Source of the DNA: Cryoendolithus antarcticus
Taxonomy: Eukaryota > Ascomycota > Dothideomycetes > Cladosporiales > Cladosporiaceae
Assembly (NCBI GenBank): GCA_002077065.1
Contig: NAJO01000002.1
Span: 1,364,001-1,428,000, forward strand
Length of the DNA stretch: 64,000 nucleotides
Direction of reading: 5' to 3'
Of this stretch, positions 1-10,286 are shown piece after piece. The translations under genes and the position numbers were made by a program. The notes beneath the pieces are model-generated. The model saw only the letters and a list, made by a program, of their open reading frames with translations. It did no database searches and had not been told where the DNA came from. How positions within the stretch are numbered: the stretch's first letter is position 1; the number at the start of each line of letters is the position of its first letter.

Positions 1-805
1 TATTGACTCGGCCAAGCTTCAACGCCACAGACGCATCGCGAAGACCTTGCAGCTCCCGATGCAAAAGCCCATGAACACTCAGCGTAGCATAGTCCAGAAT
101 CTCCGTTGACTTTCTCCCTTCTGCCGTGAACAGTATGCTTCGCACGAGGCACTTCCATTCCGCGGGCTGCTGCACTTCGCCCTTGGCCTTGCTATGTTGG
201 AAGAGCCTGCTGCGGTCGACCGTCTGACTTCGCGTGTCGACAGACACGTTGGCACGCTCTACGCGAACGCTTCCAACCCCAACAACGCATAGCTCCACCG
301 TGTTCGTGACGAGATCTATGAGACGGAGCCATTCAATCTGGCCGTGCAGCCGCTTGACCTGCTCCTTGATCTCGTTCAGTCGTTCCCAAAGCTTGCCATG
401 TGCCCCATCATCGTCATTCTCATCCTCAGTGCCATCGAGAGCTCTACTCTTGCCAATGTTTCCATTCGCCAGTGAAGTCGAGCCATTCGCGTGGGCATGC
501 TTCCTCGTGACCCCGACAGCGCTTTTGTCCAGCTCTTCCAGATCCACAGTGACCCTCAGCTCCGTGATCACGAGACTGCACCATGTAGGCAACGCGAATG
601 TAGGTCGGTGTGGCGACAGACCGACGCCACGTACAGTGACTCTGATTCCATGTCTCGGAGAGAAAGCCAGTCGGCGGAACCCAGAGTACCCCACCCGCTG
701 GATTGACACGCCAGTCAAGACGCGTACGACAGCGAAGATCACGAAGGTCGAGAGATAGGCGAGCAGGACCAGTCCGAGGAGCAGTGATATGGACGGTACA
801 GGCAT
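1..805 (-). CDS. FMP27: Fmp27/SABRE/Hobbit-type bridge-like lipid transfer protein, N-terminal part
   Basis: Minus-strand reading frame open from the ATG at 805 to the window edge, giving the first 268 residues. The start is hydrophobic (one membrane segment at about residues 5-28) and is followed by the arrangement typical of fungal Fmp27: VLTGVSIQRVGY, a short beta-rich stretch, then SPHRPTFALPTW and TELRVTVDLEEL. Family members are about 2500-3000 residues long, form a hydrophobic groove that carries phospholipids, and sit at ER-plasma membrane contacts, anchored in the ER by the N-terminal segment. An acidic, low-complexity loop lies near residues 110-140 and a charged helical stretch (KLWERLNEIKEQVKRLHGQ) follows. 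The identification rests on N-terminal similarity recalled from the family; the remainder lies outside the window. No intron is needed in this part. Confidence 0.8.
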   Translation of the reverse strand, partial: MPVPSISLLLGLVLLAYLSTFVIFAVVRVLTGVSIQRVGYSGFRRLAFSPRHGIRVTVRGVGLSPHRPTFALPTWCSLVITELRVTVDLEELDKSAVGVTRKHAHANGSTSLANGNIGKSRALDGTEDENDDDGAHGKLWERLNEIKEQVKRLHGQIEWLRLIDLVTNTVELCVVGVGSVRVERANVSVDTRSQTVDRSRLFQHSKAKGEVQQPAEWKCLVRSILFTAEGRKSTEILDYATLSVHGLLHRELQGLRDASVALKLGRVN

Positions 806-1318
806 CGTTGCGCCGGCGGCGTTAGCAGCGCGCACTCGGGCGCACAACCTCCAGCAATGTCGCACAAGGGATGCTCGACATATCATGCATCCCTTTGCCA
901 CTGACCGATGTAAGTAAAAGGCGATATGAAGCTACCCGGTTGTCACCGGCGCAGCTAGTATTGGAAGTGAGGTGGAGAGCAGCTGGAATGTCATGACTTA
1001 ATGGTGGGTAATAAACTTCAATAATCAACACGTCAAATGGCCAGCAGCACCAGTCTAGATCACTGACATGAAGACCTAAACCACATACACCACAAACCTA
1101 GGTGTCATCACGCAGATTGCACATGGTCATGGCAAATTAGGCTGTAGGAGAGGAAGGTTGCATCACATTCGATACTAGTCTACCATCGACCACTCGCTGA
1201 ACCTCGTAACCCCCCGCGGCACCTCTCCAACGCTAAAGTCAAGAGCAGCATTGACGCGCTGTCGCTTGCTCTGAACGCCGTAACACCTCCATGCAATGCA
1301 TTGTCATCCCGCGTAATG
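806..1318. other. Intergenic: Fmp27 promoter and CSN5 3' flank
   Basis: Both neighbours are on the minus strand, so this 513-bp stretch holds the 3' end of the CSN5 transcript and the Fmp27 promoter. I see no further gene, tRNA or repeat in it. Confidence 0.6.
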
Positions 1319-2440
1319 TCATTCCGCCTTCACATCAGTCATCTGAGCATCTTGCCCATTCGCCTCGACAGCGGTGACGACCTCCTCCAGCGCAGCACCA
1401 CCACCCCCAAACAGCTTCTCCTTGGCGATGGCAGCCATGAGACCCATTCTCTCCTCGTTGGCAATGCGCTCTGCCGCCGTGACGACCTTGGCCATCGCCT
1501 CGTCGCCACCATTCTTCTTCGACATCATCATCGGGTCCATTGTGGAGCGATGCTTCTTCGTCTCGGTGACTTGCTTGATCTTTCCCGCAAGATCCTGGAT
1601 CTGACGTGTGCCATACTCGCGGTTCGTGAAAAGAGGTGATGCCGAAAGTGTCTGCACCCAGTACTTATTCCACAGGGCCTCCAACAGCTTGTTATCGAGA
1701 GTAGACTTGTAGTGCGAGACTTCGAGAGAGTAGTAGCGATTGGCGTGCGCGCCGAAGTCTTCTGCCTTCGCAAGAGGCACGGCTGCGATCCCTGCTGCGG
1801 CTGAGTCGGAGCCCGGTGGCACGTAGCCTTCCGGATACGTCCTGAAAGCGCCGATCTCAACCTTCCCGGCGCTGACAGTCCTGTCCGGATCGATGACCAC
1901 CGCAAGGAAGGGATCAGAGAATGACTGTTGCGTATGCTCGGTCGCCACATCGATTCCCGACAACCAGCACCCGTACCCAGGATGGCTGTGATACCACCCC
2001 ACAGCGTTCTCCAGCTGGCCCGCCTGCCTTGAGCGCTCCAAGAATAACACCATATACTCGTCTGCCTCCGTCTGCGCGTTCACTCGCGTCTCTGTGCCCT
2101 CTACTGGCAGCCTCAGCGCATCCGTTACGATGAACGTTTCATGTTGCACGTAGCCTAGCATCAGTCCCATCACTTCAAGACTCCCGCCTGAGCGAGCGTG
2201 CATGGCCATCTTGATGAGGGCGACGGCAGATATGCGGACATGTTTAAAGTGATGCGGATCGGTCTTCCATGGTCTGGCAGCGTTGATCTTCTTCTGCTCC
2301 GCGCTGTCGTAGCCATACAGCGCATCTCGATTAGGATCCGTGAGCTTGACCCCGTTCTCGATCTCTGCATCCTGTCAGTGTTGAGCCTACATGTGGAGTT
2401 GAGGGAGTGAGCATTCACCCCACGACTTCAACGCGTCCAT
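1319..2440 (-). CDS. CSN5: COP9 signalosome subunit 5 (JAMM deneddylase)
   Basis: Two exons, 2440-2419 and 2364-1319, with a 54-nt intron (donor GTGAAT, acceptor GCAG), give 355 residues starting [15 protein letters not shown], the expected Csn5 N-terminus. The metalloprotease JAMM motif is complete: Glu71 in SLEVMG, His133 and His135 in YHSHPGYG, Ser143 and Asp146 in WLSGID. Csn5 is the catalytic subunit that removes NEDD8 from cullins, resetting SCF-type ubiquitin ligases in the nucleus and cytoplasm. The first exon is only 22 nt; the chosen acceptor is the only nearby AG that joins it in frame to the conserved WEIEN segment. Length is normal for the family (about 335-370). The gene is divergent from the HET-domain gene. 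Confidence 0.95.
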
Positions 2441-3025
2441 GCTGGGCGATGAAGGTTTGATGTTTAACTGTTGCTCGATCTGCTTTGTGAAATCACCTAC
2501 GAACGAAGCGAAGCGGAGCTAGTGAAGCGTTAGATCCAACCTTAGTTTGGAAGCCACAATACAAAGTACCCCTCTCACTCGCGACAACTCTGATGCACAT
2601 CCGTCCGAGACGTTTGGGGCCCCAGCGTCCCTGCGAGATCTCATCGGTACTACACGCATCCTTGCTGCGCGCACCGCGCAGCCTGTCCTCACCATGATTG
2701 GGCTTCGCGTTGCCGCGCAAGAGGGCCAAGCGAAGCGCCCAAGGTGTGCGCACTCGCGAGGCGCCAGCTCTGCCCTCCTGGTCATGTCTGAGCCACATTG
2801 CCCTGCCGCACCCTGATGCTGTACAATATACAGTGTATGGTCTTTATCGCGATCTCCTCCTCGATCGACTCTGCAGCGGATTGCGACTGCCTGATCGACT
2901 GATAGATAGACTAGCAGACACTTCCTTGATCGTGCTTATGACTGGCTGCTCTGACTTCGCTGTCCCTCACCCATTGTCTTAGCTAGCAGGGGTCTCTGTT
3001 GTCCGGCCGGCTGAAAATTGTCATC
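2441..3025. other. Intergenic: divergent promoter region between CSN5 and the HET gene
   Basis: 585 bp between two divergent starts. It has short open frames on both strands but none resembles a protein I know. No repeat or RNA gene is visible. Confidence 0.5.
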
Positions 3026-4291
3026 ATGCGACTCCTCAACACGGGAACATACGAGGTCGGTGAACCTGAGTATTCCATCAATCAGCGATATGCCATCCTC
3101 TCTCACCGGTGGCATGCAAAGGAAATCAGCTACCAGCAACTGGAGTCTGCAGAGAAGATTGCGAAGTCGATGAATCTCCCTCACTTCGCGAAGATACGAA
3201 GTGCATGCGCAAAGGCTGCAAGTCTGGGTTATCAATGGCTTTGGATCGATACGTGTTGCATCAATAAGCAAGACAACGCGGAATTGACGGAGTCGCTGAA
3301 TTCGATGTACAAATGGTACAGTCAGGCATCTGAATGCTTGATATACTTATCAGACGTTAATCACACTGTCGCGAAAGGACCAACTCCATTTGTAGTAGCC
3401 GCTGCCGACGAGTCTAAGGTCCCTGAGTCGCAATGGTTCACTCGAGGCTGGACTTTGCAGGAGCTGTTAGCTTGTAAGACAGCCAGGTTCTACGATGTCA
3501 ATTGGGACGAGATTGGCACGAAAGAAACCCTGGCACCAGATCTACAGAGGATCACACATATCGAAGCAGGCTATCTCGATCACCGAAAGAGCCTACAGCT
3601 TGCAAGTATTGCTACGAAGCTCAGCTGGGTGTGTGATAGAATCACCACTCGACCTGAAGACAAAGTGTATAGCCTTGTTGGTCTATTCGACGTGTATCTT
3701 CCCATACAGTACGGCGAGGGTTTGAACAAAGCCTTCCGCCGTTTACAATTGGAGCTACTGACGACTCCAGATGAGTCTATCTTCGCCTGGACGCTGCCTG
3801 GCCCGTCCTGGGAGCCACCTCCAGGCTACGACAGTGATGAGTATGGCTTACTGGCCCCTTCGATTGAATGCTTTGGCAAGTCGGGGGGTGTAACACATGT
3901 GAACAAGGCAGACTACCGACCACGTTCCGCAGCCGGCTACAGCATGGTTCAGACAGGCGTCATGTTTCCCGTACCTACCATTGAGTTTGAGAAGAAGGTG
4001 TGGAACTGGTACACAATCTCTGGCCTGTTCGTACCGCCAGCAACAATCCCATTATTGGCATATGCCGAGCGCCGAAGGAACAAGTTCGGGTTTTCCCTGA
4101 CACTAAACTGCTGGAATGTGGATAATGGGCGCGTTGGTGCTCCAGTGCGAATATGGATTCGAAAAGGCGACGAGTCATCGCATTTTGAAGTGTGGCGAAG
4201 ATTTCGATGTGACGAATGGATCTTGGGTACACAGGCGGCGAAATGGAGGCGTTCGGGCCCGGTGACAGAGCTGGCCGTTGCGCAGCCTTGA
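3026..4291 (+). CDS. HET (heterokaryon incompatibility) domain protein
   Basis: Single-exon gene of 421 residues. I start it at the ATG at 3026 (MRLLNTGTYEVGE); the frame is open further upstream but only from a TTG. The HET domain shows its three conserved blocks: YAILSHRW at residues 22-29, WLWIDTCCIN at 71-80, and RGWTLQELLA at 140-149. HET domains are TIR-like and act in non-self recognition and programmed cell death after hyphal fusion, although most family members have unknown partners. The C-terminal 200 residues have no recognisable repeat (no WD40, ankyrin or TPR), so this is the short HET-only architecture. It is unlinked to any obvious partner gene: CSN5 lies on one side and a rhodopsin-domain protein, convergent, on the other. 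Confidence 0.9.
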   Translation: MRLLNTGTYEVGEPEYSINQRYAILSHRWHAKEISYQQLESAEKIAKSMNLPHFAKIRSACAKAASLGYQWLWIDTCCINKQDNAELTESLNSMYKWYSQASECLIYLSDVNHTVAKGPTPFVVAAADESKVPESQWFTRGWTLQELLACKTARFYDVNWDEIGTKETLAPDLQRITHIEAGYLDHRKSLQLASIATKLSWVCDRITTRPEDKVYSLVGLFDVYLPIQYGEGLNKAFRRLQLELLTTPDESIFAWTLPGPSWEPPPGYDSDEYGLLAPSIECFGKSGGVTHVNKADYRPRSAAGYSMVQTGVMFPVPTIEFEKKVWNWYTISGLFVPPATIPLLAYAERRRNKFGFSLTLNCWNVDNGRVGAPVRIWIRKGDESSHFEVWRRFRCDEWILGTQAAKWRRSGPVTELAVAQP

Positions 4292-4496
4292 GAAGCCATT
4301 GCAAAGGTGCGATCGTGGATTGAAACGCACAGAACGTGCCAATTCGATTTGATGTGCTTGTCGAAAGGCAGTCTGACAGAGTCTCCCCGACTACGATGCA
4401 TCACACCCGCTATCCGAGTCTCATGCACGCAAACGGCTTCTCATATCTCGACTAGATCTCGTTCATACAAAACCCCTCTCCCACACTCCCCACGAA

Positions 4497-5798
4497 TCAC
4501 AAGTCCCGCACATGGACCGACGAGACGTCGACCTGTGTCTCCCGCCGAATAATCATCTGTTGAGACTCAGCGCTCGCAAGAGACACCTGCTCAGCCCGGC
4601 TGCGCCCAATCGAGACGCCATGACGCATCGTACTTGATCTCATACCGAAGTCGTCCGCACTCTTGATCTTTGTGTGTCCTCGTCTCCCTCCCGTCTTGAT
4701 GGATCCGAGAGCGATCTCGTTGCGGTGGGCGGACGCGCTCCAATATGTGGCACCCTGGCTAAAAGCGCCAACAAAGGATCGCAGGCATGGGATAGTGCTG
4801 GTGATGAGCGAAGTGCACAACGTGACCTCCTGTAGGACCAACATTGGCACGCTCCCGATACTTGCTCGTGCGTCCCGGCCTGATCTCACGTGTGCGACTG
4901 TTTGAGCGATTAAGAACGCTGTCGTGCTGCGCGGTGTCAGCTGGCGGTATGTTTCAATGGAAGCAATCGGTCGTACATGAATCGGCAAGAGTACAGGATA
5001 ATGACCACGCGCTTCTTCTCGCTCGACATCTCTAAGGCGTGCAAAGACGTGACGGGGAGTATGAACATGAAGGCTTCGCTGAAGACGTCCACAAGGCAGA
5101 TGGTGATCAAACGTGCCATCTGTCCAGAGTCAGCATTGACACGTTCGACGCTTTCTCAAGACATACACTTCTCAGACATCGATCGCCAACGCTGGAGTCA
5201 AGAAGTTCTTCTGGTGCGCACCCACTCAGAGCCACTCCCATCGACACAGCCATGCAAATCAGCAGTACAACGCCGGCGATCAAATAAGTAAAGTTTCTTC
5301 GACGGGTTGATCCAACGAAGATCTTCATGTTGAAGACTAGCAGCGAAGCTTTTGCTCCGTACAGTGCGGCAAACCAAGATAGCTGCGATGCGAAGAGCAG
5401 CTTGAGCTTCATTAGCGAGGAACTCTCTGCTTTGTTGCTCAAGGCACATACCGTCGAGATTGTGCCTTGCTTTGGTTGCCAGCCTACATCCATCAGAGCA
5501 ACGCCCAAGCCATCAGACACCGCGCGCATCAGTAATGCCCAGTGTCCGCAAGCTATCAACTGTTCAACACCAGCAAATCAGTCCTTTGTCGATTGGGTCG
5601 GCAAATGGCCTGCAGCCGACTCACATAGGTAACCCCAAGCACCGCATCGTCATACCACAAGAGTCCATACTTCCCAAAGATACGTGCACCAAGGAAGCAA
5701 AGGGAATACATTATGGACAAGATCGTAGCGACCCAGAGCCAGCATCTGTGGTCAACATCGCTGGGCTTGCTGAGACCGACTTGTTGGACGGGAGACAT
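4497..5798 (-). CDS. Fungal rhodopsin-domain (PTH11-like) seven-helix membrane protein
   Basis: Four exons: 5798-5625, 5559-5167, 5119-4977 and 4926-4497, joined by introns of 65, 47 and 50 nt with GTGAGT, GTATGT and GTACGA donors and GCTGAC branch points. They give 379 residues. The hallmarks of the fungal integral-membrane rhodopsin-domain family are present: LWYDDAVL after the second helix, WFAALYGAKASLLVFN, the paired cysteines around CAPEELLDSSVGDRC, DVFSEAFMFILPV and a charged loop before the last helices. The tail is cytoplasmic, Arg/Ser-rich, and ends IRRETQVDVSSVHV. Relatives include PTH11 of the rice blast fungus, a surface-cue sensor, but most members have no known ligand. An in-frame upstream ATG could extend the N-terminus; MSPVQQ is preferred because family members begin shortly before the first helix. 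Confidence 0.85.
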
Positions 5799-6593
5799 TG
5801 CAACTGCATCCTCGGTTTCGGAAGACTTCGAAACCACGGAGCGGATACCCACGATGTATCCTACATAGAACATCCGCACTGTGCCACTCATCTGACGGAT
5901 GCTGGTTCGGCACCCTGACTGCCCAGGCTTGCTACAGTACGATAGCATTGGGAATGGATCCGCAAAGTGGCACAGCAGTGCTCAGGCTACGAGTGGAGCA
6001 TTCTGAAATCTGGTTATACGATTGGACTGTGCCGTCAAATGCTCTATTAGACTTTGGACATGCACGGGACCACTGAGATCCAAATTGTGTTGATGGACAT
6101 GGCACTCAATGTCAGACGTTACTCGGTCGACCTTGACTCACTGCAGTATGTCCACGTGCCATAGACCGCCGCACCACGAGTAGCTCCCAGTGCATAACAG
6201 AAGCGGCTTTTCACAACCGTCGCCTGGGGAAGAGTCAACAAAAGAGGGCTGCCAAATGCCGATAGACGCACCGGCGAATAGGACGCTTCCCCGGTAATGA
6301 TCCTGGTCGATGTCAATCAAATATCTTATCACTCCATCTTCCACGCCATCGGCACTTTCAACTCATCCAAGATAACATCGACAGACCTCCTACGGCTGTA
6401 CCTGCAGCTTGCATAGTCAACCGCGCCGCAATCAATTCCGCATGCATCGTTACAGACTAATGTCGGAGTGCAGATTGGTGACGAATGTGTCACTCGGAAG
6501 AGACGATGTCCGTTTCCAACCTTTACTCTCTCTTCAGCTAAGTTTCTTATTACTCGATTTTGTTCTTACAAGCCTGAAATATTGTGTACGAAA
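5799..6593. other. Intergenic: divergent promoter region of the rhodopsin-domain and permease genes
   Basis: 795 bp between two divergent starts. Nothing beyond short chance frames is visible. Confidence 0.5.
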
Positions 6594-8731
6594 ATGGATG
6601 ACTATGGCGACAAGAAATCGCCAGGCGATGCGGTGATCCAGGCAGATCACAACCGCGACTTTGCACCCGAATCGGAGGTGACCAGGCATGGCCAAGAGCA
6701 CGATGCCCGGGACATGCGACGACTAGGTCGCAAGCAAGAAGTCAAGAGGCGGTTTCGCTTTTTCTCCATCGTCGGATACATGGTCATCCTGGCCTCCACG
6801 TGGGAGGGCGCTCTTGTCAGCACCATATTCTCATTGCCGTAAGTCTCTGTCATGTAGCATCATAAGCTATTTGCTGATACATGAACAGCAACGGAGGCAC
6901 CGCGGGCACGATCTGGATGACCCTCATTGCATCTCTAGGCATGCTGACTTCGACGCTTTCGATGGCAGAGGTAAGGTGGAGTCGCTAGCGTTCATGTTCA
7001 TCACTGATGAAGCCCAGATGGCCTCCATTTCGCCCACCGCGGGCGGCCAATATCATTGGGTTAGCGAGTAAGTTCCTTACCCGACTTATGTTGACTCCAG
7101 AGGCTGAAACGCATTTAGATTTGCGCCACCCAAGCTCCAGAAGCCACTTAGCTACGCCGTCGGGTGGATGGCCGCACTAGGGTGGCAGACTGCTATGCCA
7201 GCTGTTGCATACACGGCCGCAATCCAGGTCATCGCGCTGATCGCCACTGTTGACGCCGACTATGTCATCCAGGGTTGGCATGGCGCCCTTCTGACCATTG
7301 CATTCGTCACCTTCGCCATCTTGTTCAACATGTTCGCAATCAACAAGCTGCCACTGATCGAAGGCCTTGTAGTGATCATCCACGTATGCATCATACCGTG
7401 CGGCTATTGATTATGTAGACGTCCATTCGCTAATACCCTCATAGCTGTTTGGGTTTTTTGCATTCGTTGTGGTCTTATGGGTCACTGGACCACGTACACC
7501 AGGGAGCGTCACATTCACCACGTTTGCTGATGAGTATGGATGGGGGAGTCCAGGGCTTGCGGTAGACTACAGAGGGATTCACCGTATTCTGGATGAGTGC
7601 TGACAAAATTAGATGCTTGTATCCATCGTTGGCCCAGCTGCTGCACTCATCGGAGCGGATGCTGCCGTGAGAGATGTCGACACTTGCATATCACGGAATC
7701 AAGCTAACAATGAACCAGGTCCATCTTGCGGAAGAGTTGCAGGATGCGTCATATGTTCGTGCTGTCCATTTCGATCGTATTGATGAGACATCATTGAAGC
7801 TGATAGTCCGCTACAGGTCCTACCTCGTGCTATGATCACATCAGCTCTCATCAACTACGCCACAGCGTTCGTCACGGTCATCTCATTGGTATCTGCAATT
7901 GGCCCAAACCTCGAGGAAGTCCTGGCGACGAGCACAGGTCAGCCATGGGTTGAGATCGTCCGCCTGGCGACGGGCTCCCAAACCGCCACAATTGTCTTGG
8001 TCGTGCTAGTGTGCTTTCAGTACACATTCACATCGATAAACCCAGTCACGACTTCGTCCCGTCAGCTGTGGGCGCTGGCTCGAGACAAAGGCATCCCGTT
8101 CCATCATTTTCTTAGCAAAGTAAGACCGCAAGTCTATGCTGGTCGAGACGTTGGATAGCTGACATTAGCCTCGCAGGTCGACTCACGCAACAATGTTCCC
8201 CAGAACGCAGTGATTGTCACTCTCTGCACCACGATCATCGTCTCGCTCATCATCATTGGCAGCTCGATAGCGTAGACCCTTCCCGTCCTGACAGTCTTCT
8301 GGACAGCTTACTGACCTTGACTGTAGTTTCAACATCATCCTATCGATCTGCAACGTCTCTCTCATTGCAAGCTATCTTATCTGCATTGCAACGTTCCTCG
8401 CCAAACGGGTACGCTCGAAGGGCGACCTGCCCGCACGGAAGTTCAGTCTCGGAAGATTCGGCTTGCCATTGAACATCGCTGCGTTGGCATGGCTCTCGCT
8501 CCTGCTAGTGTTCTTGCTGTTTCCCGCAGCACCGCATCCAGAACCTGCGTGAGGCCTACCCCGAGCGTCGCCCGTTGTGGAAGTGAACGATGCACTAAAA
8601 TTCATTACAGGGGCATGAACTGGGCTTGCCTCATGTTCGGTGTAGTCATTCTCTTCGCATTCGGTTGGTATGCTGTGCGAGCGAGGCATGAGTACGATGG
8701 ACCGGTGGAGTATATGAGAGAAGATATGTAA
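6594..8731 (+). CDS. Amino acid/GABA permease of the APC superfamily
   Basis: Eleven exons (6594-6838, 6889-6970, 7018-7067, 7119-7383, 7445-7561, 7613-7666, 7719-7754, 7817-8119, 8177-8271, 8327-8548, 8611-8731) give a continuous protein of 529 residues. All ten introns are 47-62 nt with GT-AG ends. The protein has about twelve hydrophobic segments. Family marks include GGTAGTIWMT in the first helices, SPTAGGQYHWVS (the substrate-binding region of fungal GABA/choline permeases), GPAAALIGADAAVHLAEEL and NPVTTSSRQLWALARDKG. It should import an amino acid, GABA or choline-like compound at the plasma membrane; the substrate cannot be read from sequence. The smallest internal exon is 36 nt. The gene is intact although split so finely that no single open frame covers more than about a fifth of it. 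Confidence 0.9.
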
Positions 8732-9030
8732 GTGCGGAGATCTAGGCAGAGCCAGGTCACGTGATCATTTTAGGTGAGGAGCTCGATGTATGACGCCATC
8801 GTATCATGGTGCATAACGATCGTCTTGCGCTTCACCGTCGTGTCACAACTTAGAGATCGAGCTGCTGGGCCATCAATCTCAACGAGAAGGGAGACTCAAG
8901 CTGGTAAGACAAGCAATAGAGTGGTACGGGTATATTCGATTGCGTTACTCATGCTATTACGTATCCACATGCAGTGCACCAGTATTACTTCTTCCTCCGC
9001 AACGTATTCCTAGTTGTCATATTGCTACAT

Positions 9031-10286
9031 TTACCAGCCAGCCATGAACGCGGCACCACCGAACAGTGCAGCAGCACCAACACCAGCAGTCACAGCAGCG
9101 GCACCGGCAGACGAGCTGGACGAAGCAGATGGGTTGCCAGCCGAGTTCACACCGACGGCGCCAGTTGGGGTAACGTAGCCTGAGGCGACGGCGCTGTTGC
9201 TTGTCACGAGCGCTGCAATCGTGGTTGTCGCCGATGCAAGGCCGGAGGTGTAAGGCACCTCAGTGCCAGCGGACGCAGAGTACGGGTTTGCCGGCTCAGT
9301 CTGGGTGCTGTTGCCAGCTGTTGTGTCGTTGATCTTAAGGACGGAGTCGATGACGTGAAGAACACCGTTGGCGAGGAGAATGTCGGCGTTGATGACGCGG
9401 GCTTGGTTGACGAAGACTTCGCCGTCGGTGACCGTGATGGTGACATTCCCGCCGCCAAGTGTAGGAACGGAGCCGTTGGTCAGCGTGCTGCTGTAGGCTA
9501 CGGTGCCGTTGATGACGTGGTATTGGAGGATGGCAGCAGCTTGTTCAACAGTCAAGTTCGCGACGGCTGAGCCAATAGCCTGGAAAGCAGCATTGCTGGG
9601 GGCGAAGATGGTGATGTCCGGGGTCGTGGAAAGAGCGGAGGTGAGGTTGGTGGCCTCAACTGCGCCGAGCAGGGCGGTAAGATTAGCAGCAGTGAGCGCC
9701 TCGCCGACACCTGGTGGGATCGTGAGGAGACCGTCAATGATGTGCACAACACCACCGGTGAAGTTGAGGTTCTGTGATACAATCAGCGCTAGTCACAAAG
9801 CATTAGCGAGGGGTTACATACGGGTGTCGTGACAGTGACATTGTTCTTCAAGCCGGAGATGATGGACACGCCACCATCAACAACGCGGGCCTCGACCACC
9901 TGGCCGCCAGTGACGTTGGTGTAGGTCTCGTTGGTGAGGAGTGTCGGCGCGAAGGCTGGTGTCTCACTTATGCCACTCGCGTAGATTGTGCTGCCGAGGA
10001 CATGGTATTGCAGAAGCGCCTGGACAGCTCCGCCCATTTGTGACAAGGTGGTGAGTGCTCCGCTCTCATTTGCCGACTGCAAGGCAATGTTCGAAGGTGC
10101 GAAGATGGTGATGTTGGTAGCGTTGGCGAGAGCACCAGCGACATCAGGGTACGCCGAGAGCAGGGTGTTCAGCGCAGAGAGCTCGGAGTTGCCAGCGAGC
10201 AGCGAAGTGAGGTTGGTGGAGTTGGCTTCCTGTGCCCTGACAGCGACTGCCGCAGCAGCAGCGCCGAAGATGTACTTGAACTGCAT
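9031..10286 (-). CDS. Secreted fasciclin (FAS1) domain protein, probably GPI-anchored
   Basis: Two exons, 10286-9822 and 9771-9031, with a 50-nt intron (GTATGT...ACAG), give 401 residues. Residues 1-18 (MQFKYIFGAAAAAVAVRA) form a signal peptide. Two FAS1 domains follow, at about 25-150 and 155-290; each carries the NITIFAPSN / DITIFAPSN box and the LLQYHVLG / ILQYHVING box. The remaining 100 residues are Ser/Thr/Ala-rich and end in the hydrophobic segment AAALFGGAAFMAGW, the pattern of a GPI-anchor signal. Many N-glycosylation sites (NxT/S) are present. FAS1 proteins act in cell adhesion and cell-wall architecture; the ligand is not known. It is convergent with the permease gene, about 300 bp away. 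Confidence 0.9.

Noticed and set aside
2999..3025. N-terminal extension of the HET protein from a TTG
   Set aside because: No ATG; the ATG at 3026 matches the usual start of HET proteins.
8489..8731. Possible frameshift at the 3' end of the permease gene
   Set aside because: Careful counting shows that a normal 62-nt intron (8549-8610) joins both parts in frame, so the gene is intact.
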